Below are positions 51,458-59,084 of a stretch of DNA of 64,000 nucleotides, piece after piece. The notes beneath the pieces are model-generated. The model saw only the letters and a list, made by a program, of their open reading frames with translations, made no database searches and was not told the DNA's origin. Positions within the stretch are counted from its first letter, which is position 1; every line of letters begins with the position of its first letter. The translations under genes were made by a program, and so were the position numbers. The DNA is taken from NCBI RefSeq assembly GCF_014904755.1, contig NZ_JACZFQ010000043.1, positions 21,117 to 85,116 on the forward strand, read 5' to 3'. The stretch is from Neoluteolibacter marinus (GTDB lineage Bacteria; Verrucomicrobiota; Verrucomicrobiia; Verrucomicrobiales; Akkermansiaceae).

Positions 51458-52494
51458 GCGACCTCAACTACGATTATTCACGTTACGCCATCCTCTTCGT
51501 GGACGACGAGGAGAAGACGCGAAAGTACTTCCGTCGTCTCTATGGCGAGACGTTCCGGATCCTCGAGGCATCCGACGGGGTCGAGGCGCTTTCCGTGTTC
51601 GAAGCGAACGCCGAGGAGATCGGGATCATCGTCACCGACCAGCGGATGCCGAATGAAACCGGCGTGGGCTTCCTCGCGAAGATCGCGGACCGCTATCCGG
51701 ATGTGGTGAAGATCCTTTCCACCGCTTACTCGGATCTCGATGCGGCGATCGGCTCGGTCAACAAGGGCGGCATCTACCGCTACATCACCAAGCCTTGGGA
51801 AGTCAGCGAGCTGGAGGTCACGCTGCGCCGCGCGATGGAGTTTTACATCGTCAAGAAGGAGCTGGGCTCCTTGATGACCGCCAAGGTGCAAGCCCTTGGC
51901 AACGTGATCTACTCCTCCCGCCTTGCCGCCTTTGCCCTGGCGCCGCTGGCGGCCAAGCTCGACGTGAAGCACGCCGCCCAGGCGGTGGCTTCGTTCGTGC
52001 GTCTCGGGGCATTCGGGACGGCGAGCGGTGGCAGCCGCACGGCGATGGATGCCGGCGTCGACTCGTGGAAAAAGGTGCACGATGCACAGATCAAGCTCAC
52101 CGGGGCCCTCGAGGATAAGCTGAAGGCCGGGTTTTCCGGGGGGACCCTCGCGGAGAGGGTGGAGGCATTCGCCAAGTCGCTTCCCGACGGAGCCGCCGAG
52201 ATCGTGCCAGATGGCGACGGGTTCCGTCTGAGCTCGGGGACCGATCCGTTCCCGCGGTTGCTGGCGGGGTTGCTCGGGATCGGCGGTGTCGCTGGGGATG
52301 AGGCCCTGACCGTGATTGCGGCCTTGATGGGCGTTTACGATGCGGGCGGATCGGTTGGACGGTTGCGCGCCGAAGGCTTGGTCATGGAAGTGCACAAGGA
52401 TGGGGCGGCTCTGGAGGAGTCTCCGGGATCGGACGTCGCCCGCTGGCTCTTCGACGACGATTTGCTGATTTCCTCCGCATTAGGGCTTCTCTAA
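51454..52494 (+). CDS. PhcQ-like response regulator
   Basis: 346 residues. An N-terminal receiver with DDE (17-19), acceptor D62 in IIVTDQRMPNETG and K113 in YITKPWEVSEL. The pattern KYFRRLYGETFRILEASDG, LSTAYSDLDAAIGSVNKGGI is that of the PhcQ/RpfG-type receivers that lack a DNA-binding domain. Residues ~130-346 are a helical output domain with no HTH, GGDEF or HD motif that I can see. It is likely to act by protein contact, as proposed for PhcQ. Coupled to the kinase by ATGA; last gene of the operon. Confidence 0.78.
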   Translation: MSDLNYDYSRYAILFVDDEEKTRKYFRRLYGETFRILEASDGVEALSVFEANAEEIGIIVTDQRMPNETGVGFLAKIADRYPDVVKILSTAYSDLDAAIGSVNKGGIYRYITKPWEVSELEVTLRRAMEFYIVKKELGSLMTAKVQALGNVIYSSRLAAFALAPLAAKLDVKHAAQAVASFVRLGAFGTASGGSRTAMDAGVDSWKKVHDAQIKLTGALEDKLKAGFSGGTLAERVEAFAKSLPDGAAEIVPDGDGFRLSSGTDPFPRLLAGLLGIGGVAGDEALTVIAALMGVYDAGGSVGRLRAEGLVMEVHKDGAALEESPGSDVARWLFDDDLLISSALGLL

Positions 52495-52574
52495 ATTGAG
52501 CGGTTTCCCGTAGCCTTCGCCCGCCCGCGCCGGCAGCGACCAAGCGCTTGCCAGGTGAACGAGGCTATCGAGCA

Positions 52575-52967
52575 ATGAAGCGTCCGGATCTCCAGATCGC
52601 CTACCGCAATGGCCGGGTCGTGGCCATACGGGCCCGCGATCTGGAAGCGGAGCCCTTGGGGCCCATCGCCCTGAAGTTCGGATTCAAGGTCAAGCCCTTG
52701 TGCGTTCACTTCGAGGTGTCCGAGCGACAGTTGCACCGGATTTTCACCGATTCGCTGGGGATCAGCCCGAAGGATTGGCTGCGCCGCGAGCGGATGGTGC
52801 AGGCCCGGCAGCACCTGCTGGAGGGGATGCCGGTCAAGGAGGCGGCAGTGATCCTCGGCTTTCCATCGACCAAGGATTTCAGCCGGGAGTTCCAGTTGCT
52901 CCACGAGGTGACGCCGACGGACTTCCAGCGCAGGCAGGACGCCGAGCGCGAGCGCCGGCTGGAGTAG
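52575..52967 (+). CDS. short AraC-type transcription regulator
   Basis: 130 residues from ATG 52575. Most of the protein is the AraC double helix-turn-helix: HFEVSERQLHRIFTDSLGISP, KDWLRRERMVQARQHLLEG, VKEAAVILGFPSTKDFSREFQLLHEVTPTDFQRRQ. Only ~35 residues precede it and there is no ligand-binding domain. It lies 80 bp after the PhcQ-like gene, so it could be the DNA-binding output that the operon itself lacks. In Ralstonia this role is filled by the LysR-type PhcA, which is absent here. Confidence 0.85.
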   Translation: MKRPDLQIAYRNGRVVAIRARDLEAEPLGPIALKFGFKVKPLCVHFEVSERQLHRIFTDSLGISPKDWLRRERMVQARQHLLEGMPVKEAAVILGFPSTKDFSREFQLLHEVTPTDFQRRQDAERERRLE

Positions 52968-52995
52968 CGGGCGGTCCGCTGTTCAAGCGTGCCGG

Positions 52996-54183
52996 TTAGA
53001 AACTATAGCGAACCGACAGGTTGAGGGCGTGGTTGAAGGTCTCGTACTCGCCATCGACGGTCGGGTTGTAGTTGCCGTTGACGGTGCGGCCGCCGTTGTA
53101 GGCGAAATGGTAGCCTGCGGCCCAGCCGAAGCATTCCCCGCGATGGCCGAAGCCGATACTGCCAAGATGGAGGTCGGAGTCGGGATTCAGCGGGCTGAAG
53201 GTCTGGTCCGGCACGGAGTTCTCGCTGAAAATGTAACCGATGCTTGCGAAATACCCGTTCCCCAGCTGGCGCGTGATCCCGAACTCATACATGAAGCTCG
53301 ACTTGTATCGGAACGGGAAGACCTGGCTGCCGCCGAACGTGCCGAGGAACACGGCGTCATCGACGCTGTCCCAATCGGTCCAGTCGAGGTTGAACTCGAA
53401 ATTCCAATCGTCGTTCGGCCGGTACGAAACCCCGCCGACGATGTAGGCGGGGAACTTCAGTGATGCTTGGGTCGGGGTCCCTCCGCCAAAAGGTGGGACC
53501 GGGGCGGTGATTGAACGGCCCTTGTAGTTGATTTCGGTCGCCGAGCGGTAGTTGAGGCCGAATGACCATTCTTCGAGCGGTTGCCAGAGCAGCCCGAGAT
53601 TGTAGCCGGTCGCGTAGCCGTTGCCGTCAAACTGGAACTCGTCGCCGGGGATGAGCCCGATGCGACGTTCCAGACTGACTTCGGAAGGGTTGAGGGTCAG
53701 GCCGGCAGCAACCGAGAGACACGGGGCGATTTCCCAGGCCATCACCGGATTGACCGACACGTATTTCAGGTCGGCATCCTGTGCTGCGGTCGGGAACGGC
53801 GTGAAGCGGCCGTAGTCGATGCCCAGGCCATAGGGTGCGTAGATGCCGAGTCCGAACGAGAGGGGCGATTCGTCCGGCGACCAGGTGTAGTAGATTTGAG
53901 GAACCGCCTGTGGCGTCGTTTCCGTGCTGGCGGAGCCGCCGGCTGAACGGAACGAGACGTCGGTGGAAATGAGATAGACGCCGACGCTCACATTCTGTCC
54001 CTCAAGCTGAGTGATACCCGCGGGATTGTAGAAAATCGCCGAAGGATTGTCGGCGGTGGCGACAAAGGCGTTCCCCCGGGCGATGCCCTCGGGATCCTGG
54101 TTGGGCAGGCGGTAGCCGACGGCTTGCGCCAGGTTCGGGCTGGATGCCAACGCGAGCAACGTGAGAAGTCGGGCGGGGTGCAT
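52996..54183 (-). CDS. FadL/OmpP1-family fatty-acid outer-membrane transporter
   Basis: 395 residues from ATG 54183 with a signal peptide (residues ~1-22, AQAVGY). FadL marks: N-terminal plug with VATADNPSAIFYNPAGITQLEG, PQIYYTWSP, FGLGIYAPYGLGIDYG, GFNLGLLWQP-type strands and a C-terminal RYSF. FadL lets long-chain fatty acids and other hydrophobic molecules, including long-chain acyl signals in some bacteria, cross the outer membrane. It converges with the AraC-type gene and is 4 bp downstream of the acyltransferase-like gene. Confidence 0.9.
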   Translation of the reverse strand: MHPARLLTLLALASSPNLAQAVGYRLPNQDPEGIARGNAFVATADNPSAIFYNPAGITQLEGQNVSVGVYLISTDVSFRSAGGSASTETTPQAVPQIYYTWSPDESPLSFGLGIYAPYGLGIDYGRFTPFPTAAQDADLKYVSVNPVMAWEIAPCLSVAAGLTLNPSEVSLERRIGLIPGDEFQFDGNGYATGYNLGLLWQPLEEWSFGLNYRSATEINYKGRSITAPVPPFGGGTPTQASLKFPAYIVGGVSYRPNDDWNFEFNLDWTDWDSVDDAVFLGTFGGSQVFPFRYKSSFMYEFGITRQLGNGYFASIGYIFSENSVPDQTFSPLNPDSDLHLGSIGFGHRGECFGWAAGYHFAYNGGRTVNGNYNPTVDGEYETFNHALNLSVRYSF

Positions 54184-54187
54184 GAGT

Positions 54188-55180
54188 TTATTTCTGGAAT
54201 CCAAGTTCGATCTCGCGGACCCAGCGTTGGATCCACTCGGCGGTGACGTCGGGCGAGGTGGTCAGGTCAGGGTGCGCCTGGAGGGTCAGGCTCAGCTTTC
54301 CTTGGAAAGTGACGCAGCCTGCCCCCAACATCTGGGTTGCCAGCACCGGGGGCGCAAAGAGCCAGGCATCGGTGTTGTCGGTGATCTTCTTTTCGGGATC
54401 CCAAACCCCGAGGTTGGAAAACCCGCCTAGATTCCACTGCGAGACGGCCCGGTCGGCATTGATCAGTGCCCGCTTGATGCCGGGCGAAGTCAGCCGTGCT
54501 GCATCGAAGGCCTTCCAGTTCGCGCAATGCCGCCCCTTTTCCAGGGAACGATAAATGTGATGATGCACGTCGCGAATTCCCTCGGAGGCGAAGACCTTGA
54601 TCCCGATGTAACTCGAGTGGTTTTCGGTATCGTGCGGACGCGTCACCTTGCCGCGGAGGTTGACCGGCACCATCCAGGGAATCGCTTGCGACGGGTCGGC
54701 CAAGGAGGGTCGCACCGCCCGGTCAAGGTACTTGAGGAGCAGGGAGTTGACCGTTGCCTGGGAAGTCCGGGCCGAGTGCCGGATCTTCGATGTTTGTTCC
54801 TCGTCGAAAACGTGCCACGCCACCGCGGGCGTTGGTTCATTCGGGGGCACCGTGTCGCTCCGGTCCAACGGTTTCCACGCCAGGCGTTTGCGCGGCCCCA
54901 GCATCCCCGGCATGGCCCGGAGGAACGCCCACCAGGAAAGTTTCGCGGGATGGGTGATCATCGGGAGGTCCGTGATCGTTGCGCCCCGCTCCCTCAGCAG
55001 GTGCGCGAATCCGCCGATCCCGTCGAAATCCGTGTGAGGCAAGAATGTCCATTCCGGCGACTTGGAAACCGGATCAATCCGTCCGAAGCGGATGCCGATG
55101 AAGTCTCCCAATGATTCGAGCGCTTCGAACCACGGGCGAATCGGATCGGGCGGGCCAAGGGACCGAGATTCGGTTGACAT
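54188..55180 (-). CDS. condensation/wax-ester-synthase-like acyltransferase
   Basis: 330 residues. The HxxxDG active-site motif is visible at H49-T-D-F-D53-G54, and later VPVNLRGKVTRPHD (~168-181) and GGFSNLGVWD match the structural motifs of the CoA-dependent acyltransferase superfamily (condensation domains, PapA, WS/DGAT). It is about half to two-thirds the length of a condensation domain and lacks an obvious second half, so it may act as a dimer or be a minimal form. No signal peptide. It is 4 bp upstream of fadL-like in the same direction, so the pair may handle imported fatty acids or esters. Substrate unknown. Confidence 0.62.
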   Translation of the reverse strand: MSTESRSLGPPDPIRPWFEALESLGDFIGIRFGRIDPVSKSPEWTFLPHTDFDGIGGFAHLLRERGATITDLPMITHPAKLSWWAFLRAMPGMLGPRKRLAWKPLDRSDTVPPNEPTPAVAWHVFDEEQTSKIRHSARTSQATVNSLLLKYLDRAVRPSLADPSQAIPWMVPVNLRGKVTRPHDTENHSSYIGIKVFASEGIRDVHHHIYRSLEKGRHCANWKAFDAARLTSPGIKRALINADRAVSQWNLGGFSNLGVWDPEKKITDNTDAWLFAPPVLATQMLGAGCVTFQGKLSLTLQAHPDLTTSPDVTAEWIQRWVREIELGFQK

Positions 55181-55253
55181 TCAGGGGATGTTTACTGTTC
55201 CGGCGCTATTGGAACGACCAAAAAATCCGGGTTTGTCCGATTTTGCGTCTCGT

Positions 55254-56633
55254 TTAGCCGGATCCGGTCATGGTTTCGGGGTTCAGGGCTGCATCCAGCG
55301 CATCGGGGGTGAGTCCAAGGGCGTCCAGCCGTTCCTCGCAGAGCTCCCGCACGGTGCGTCCTGTGGCCACCGACTCCTTGGCGATCGCCGCGGCGGCGTC
55401 GTAGCCAATCGCCGGCACCAGGCCGGTAACCATCGACAGCGACAGTTCGATCAGCTCGTTGCAGCGGTCCGTGTTCGCCTCGATCCCGGCGACGCACTTT
55501 TCCTGCAAGCAGGTGGCGACGTTTCCAAGCAGCAGGATGGATTCCAGCAAGCAGTGGGCGATCAGCGGCATCGAGACGTTGAGTTCCAGGAAACCACCCG
55601 CGCCGCACCAAGCAACCGTCGTCTGGTTGCCGGCGACGCGGGCGGCGACCATGGTGGCGGCTTCGGGGATCACCGGGTTCACCTTTCCCGGCATGATCGA
55701 TGAGCCCGGTTGGGTTGCCGGCAGCCGGATTTCGCCGAGGCCGCAGCGTGGCCCGGATCCGAGCAAGCGGAGGTCGCAGGCGATCTTGTGGATCGACACC
55801 GCGATGGTGGCGAGCTGGCCGTGGGCCTCGACACAGGCGTCTTTCGCGGATTGGGCCTCGAAGTGGTTCGACGCCTCCCGGAACGGCAGGCCGGTCGATC
55901 CGGCGAGCTTCGCGATGACCCGGGCGGCGAATTCCGGATGGGCGTTGAGGCCGGTGCCGACCGCGGTGCCGCCCAGCGGGAGTTCCATCAACGCCTTCTG
56001 CGCCTTGCGTCCGCGCGACGCGGCCAGTCCTGCCTGCCGCGCCCAGCCACCGAACTCCTGCCCGAGCCGTACCGGTGTTGCGTCCATCAAGTGGGTGCGC
56101 CCGATCTTGAGAACTTCCGAAAACTCCGCGGCCTTGCCCTTGAGCGCCTCTTCCAATCCGAGCATCGCGGGAATCAGGTGGTCGCGCAGTTGCATCGCGA
56201 CGGCCAGGTGGATGGCGGCGGGGAAGGTGTCGTTCGACGATTGTCCGAGGTTGACGTGATCGTTGGGGTGAACCGTCACTCCTACGCGGCGGCACAAGGT
56301 CGCGACCACTTCATTGACGTTCATGTTGGTCGAAGTGCCGGAGCCGGTTTGATAAATGTCGACGGGAAACTGATCGTCGTAGCGACCCGCCGCGATTCCG
56401 GCTGCCGCCGAGCGGATCGCGCCGGCAATTCCCGGCTCCAGCAACCCGAGTTCGAGGTTCACCTCGGCGGCGGCTTCCTTGATGCGACCGTACGCGTGGA
56501 TCAGCGGCGGCGGAACCGGCGTCCCGGAGATCGGGAAGTTCTCCACGGCCCTCGCGGTCGATGCCCCGTAGAGAGCATCGGCAGGGACGGCCATTTCACC
56601 CATCGAGTCGCGTTCGGTCCGGTTTTCCTTCAT
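55254..56633 (-). CDS. fumC: class II fumarate hydratase
   Basis: 459 residues from ATG 56633 (an ATG 12 bp upstream is also open). FumC reversibly hydrates fumarate to malate in the TCA cycle and needs no iron. Signatures: ERDSMGEMAVPADALYGAST, GSGTSTNMNVNEV, NDHVNLGQSSNDTFPAA, IGRTHLMDATP and the fumarase/aspartase box GSSIMPGKVNPVIPE. Catalytic His and Ser are present. Length is near the usual 460. It is divergent from a sensor kinase. Confidence 0.97.
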   Translation of the reverse strand: MKENRTERDSMGEMAVPADALYGASTARAVENFPISGTPVPPPLIHAYGRIKEAAAEVNLELGLLEPGIAGAIRSAAAGIAAGRYDDQFPVDIYQTGSGTSTNMNVNEVVATLCRRVGVTVHPNDHVNLGQSSNDTFPAAIHLAVAMQLRDHLIPAMLGLEEALKGKAAEFSEVLKIGRTHLMDATPVRLGQEFGGWARQAGLAASRGRKAQKALMELPLGGTAVGTGLNAHPEFAARVIAKLAGSTGLPFREASNHFEAQSAKDACVEAHGQLATIAVSIHKIACDLRLLGSGPRCGLGEIRLPATQPGSSIMPGKVNPVIPEAATMVAARVAGNQTTVAWCGAGGFLELNVSMPLIAHCLLESILLLGNVATCLQEKCVAGIEANTDRCNELIELSLSMVTGLVPAIGYDAAAAIAKESVATGRTVRELCEERLDALGLTPDALDAALNPETMTGSG

Positions 56634-56788
56634 GTCTCCAATCAAACATCTTCCCGTGGAAAATCACGGGTGGAATCTCGCCGGGATCCCATGACAGTTT
56701 CGACGGGGCATGGAGGGATTCACTCCTTGCTGCATCAATGGACGCTTCGTATCGATGATGCCTGCGCGACGGAGCGACTTGTCTTGCC

Positions 56789-58432
56789 ATGCGTCCACCG
56801 TACCCCGGCTTCTTTCCCTGCAACGCGAGACACCGCGTGCGCCTGCTTTGTGGTCTCGGCCTGCTCGCCTCAACCCCGGTCGCGTGGTCGGGTTCCGGGG
56901 CGACGGCCATCGATGTCTTCATCGACCAGGCACAGGAGCCGGTCAGGGCCGAAGCCGTGACGGCGCCGTTCGATGTGGCGGAGCTGACCTTCCATGTCGA
57001 CCCGGAGCCGCTCCGCGTCCGCTACAAGCTCGAGGGGATCGACCGCGATTGGCATCAGGGCGCGGGGGAGATGAACTTCATCGTCCGCTTCATCAAAGGG
57101 AACGGTGACCAGATCCTCCAGGTCTTCTTCCCGGCGACCGGCGACAGCTCCGGATGGAGGGGCAGCGTCGAGAATTCGGAGTTCATTGCACGGCGCGAGG
57201 TCGTGACCGTGCCACTGGAAGCCCAGTATGTCTCCATCGCCCTGTCGTCATCGGGACCTCCGAATACCGTCGGGATCTTCGCCGCGCGGGGCATCACGGT
57301 TGAACCGGCCGAACGCCTTGCCGGCGACGACCGGCGCTTCATCGTGGACGGCCGTGGCTTCGATCTCGCGAATCCATTGTGGACGAAATCGGGTACGCAT
57401 CCGTCGATGGCATCGGGCACCAACCTCGGGGACGACGCCGAGGGGGCGCCGCTCCTGTTCATCGTCGATGACGATCCCACCGCCCACGCGGACTGGGCGA
57501 CCGGGGTGTATTCGCTGCCCAAGGTGATCCCGGGCGAGCTGCTGGACGTCTGGTGGGAGGAAACCTACACGGTGGGGATGGGCGGGGATTTCTCCGTCGA
57601 CTACGAACGGCTGCCTCCGGGTGACTACCGGTTCGTCGTCGAGGATCTCGCGGTATCCGGCCTCCCGCTGGGATCCGGGGCCGCGGTCGTGCTCGAAGTG
57701 CCCCGACCCTATTGGGAGAAGTGGTGGTTCTGGTTGGCCTGCATTTCAGCGACGGGCTTGCTCGCCGGCCTCTGGGGACGGCACCTGATCCGGCGGCGGA
57801 TCAACCGGCATCTCCGCAACGCCCGTCTGATCGCTGACGAACGGCTGCGGATCGCCCGCGATCTTCACGACGACCTGGGCACCCGACTCTCGCACATTTC
57901 GCTGCTGGGCTCCCATGCCGAGAGCAACATCCACGACCAGGAGGCCAAGGCGACGTTCCGCCAGATCACCAACATGTCCGGCGAGTTGGTCAGCGCCTTG
58001 TCCGAGACCGTTTGGATGCTCAACTCCAACAACGATGACCTGGAGTCGCTGGTCGATTTCCTTTGCCGGCTGGTCAGCGACCTCTGCCGCCTGGCGGAGA
58101 TCCGCTGCCGGATCGACGCGATGTCGGTTACCGAGGACCGCCCGATCAGCCACGAGTTCCGCCACAATTTCAGCCTCTCGGTGAAGGAGACGGTCAACAA
58201 CGCGCTGAAGCACTCTCAGGCATCCGAGATCAAGATGAAGATCTGGATGGAGAATTCGGTCTTGAAGATTTCCGTGGTCGACAATGGCATCGGCATTCAG
58301 GAAGACGACCGGCGGACCGGCAGCGGCCTGGAAAGCATCACCGAACGGATGAAATCCATCCGTGGCAATTGCGTGATTCAAGCCCTGGAACCCTGCGGCC
58401 TCAGCGTGTTGTTGACGGCGCCGGTCAAATGA
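56789..58432 (+). CDS. NarL-type sensor histidine kinase with novel extracytoplasmic region
   Basis: 547 residues. A signal peptide or first helix (~17-35) is followed by ~275 residues outside the cytoplasm (DVAELTFHVDPEPLRVRYKLEGIDRDWHQ resembles the Y_Y_Y strand; then a long beta-rich region with no family I know). TM2 is near 311-333 (WWFWLACISATGLLAGLWG). Cytoplasm: HisKA_3 with H360 in RIARDLHDDLGTRLSH and HATPase_c (SVKETVNNALKHSQA, DNGIGIQEDD, GSGLESITERM). The response regulator follows 19 bp later. Confidence 0.9.
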   Translation: MRPPYPGFFPCNARHRVRLLCGLGLLASTPVAWSGSGATAIDVFIDQAQEPVRAEAVTAPFDVAELTFHVDPEPLRVRYKLEGIDRDWHQGAGEMNFIVRFIKGNGDQILQVFFPATGDSSGWRGSVENSEFIARREVVTVPLEAQYVSIALSSSGPPNTVGIFAARGITVEPAERLAGDDRRFIVDGRGFDLANPLWTKSGTHPSMASGTNLGDDAEGAPLLFIVDDDPTAHADWATGVYSLPKVIPGELLDVWWEETYTVGMGGDFSVDYERLPPGDYRFVVEDLAVSGLPLGSGAAVVLEVPRPYWEKWWFWLACISATGLLAGLWGRHLIRRRINRHLRNARLIADERLRIARDLHDDLGTRLSHISLLGSHAESNIHDQEAKATFRQITNMSGELVSALSETVWMLNSNNDDLESLVDFLCRLVSDLCRLAEIRCRIDAMSVTEDRPISHEFRHNFSLSVKETVNNALKHSQASEIKMKIWMENSVLKISVVDNGIGIQEDDRRTGSGLESITERMKSIRGNCVIQALEPCGLSVLLTAPVK

Positions 58433-58451
58433 ATTCACCCTACCCAGCGCG

Positions 58452-59084
58452 ATGATACCCCGCCGAAAGACCGTCGTGGTGGTCGAGGACGACTTCCGCC
58501 TCCAGCAACAGCTGATCAAGATCCTCGAGAAGCCGCCCGACATCGAATGCCTGTTTGCGGTGTCGTCCGCTGAGGAAGCCCTTGAGAAGATCCCGGCCGC
58601 CTCGCCGGACGTCGTGCTGATGGATATCAAGCTGCCGGGGAAGAGCGGCATCGACTGCATCCACGAGCTCAAGAAGCAGGTCTCCCAGCTGGAGATCGTC
58701 ATGCTCACCGCCTACGAGGAGGAGGACAACATCTTCCGCGCGCTGAAGGAGGGAGCCAGCGGCTATCTTCTGAAGACCAGCACGCCCGACGACATTTTCA
58801 ACGCGATCCGCGACGTCTACTCCGGCGGTGCGCCGTTCTCGAGCCACATCGCCCGCAAGGTCGCGCAGTACTTCCGCCAGGACAAACAGATCGAGGACGA
58901 GAATCAGACGCTCTCCGCCCGCGAACGGGAGGTCCTGCGACTGCTCGCCTCGGGCTACATCTACAAGGAGGTGGCGGACCAGCTCGACATCACGATCGAG
59001 ACGGTCCGCACCTATGTGAAACGGATCTGCCTCAAGCTGCACGTCCGCAGCAAGGTCGAGGCGATCATCAAATTCCGCTCCTAG
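58452..59084 (+). CDS. NarL/FixJ-type response regulator
   Basis: 210 residues. Receiver with E12-D13-D14, acceptor D58 in VVLMDIKLPGKSG, T in MLTAYEE and K near 110 (LLKTS). The C-terminal LuxR HTH is LSAREREVLRLLASGYIYKE, VADQLDITIETVRTYVKRIC, LKLHVRSKVEAI. It partners the upstream HisKA_3 kinase. Its 3' end overlaps that of the convergent dehydrogenase gene by 4 bp. Confidence 0.95.
   Translation: MIPRRKTVVVVEDDFRLQQQLIKILEKPPDIECLFAVSSAEEALEKIPAASPDVVLMDIKLPGKSGIDCIHELKKQVSQLEIVMLTAYEEEDNIFRALKEGASGYLLKTSTPDDIFNAIRDVYSGGAPFSSHIARKVAQYFRQDKQIEDENQTLSAREREVLRLLASGYIYKEVADQLDITIETVRTYVKRICLKLHVRSKVEAIIKFRS

Noticed and set aside
47353..52967. A full phc system including a PhcA-type LysR regulator
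   Set aside because: No LysR-type gene lies nearby; the only adjacent DNA-binding protein is AraC type. I therefore claim only a Phc-like BSRQ core.
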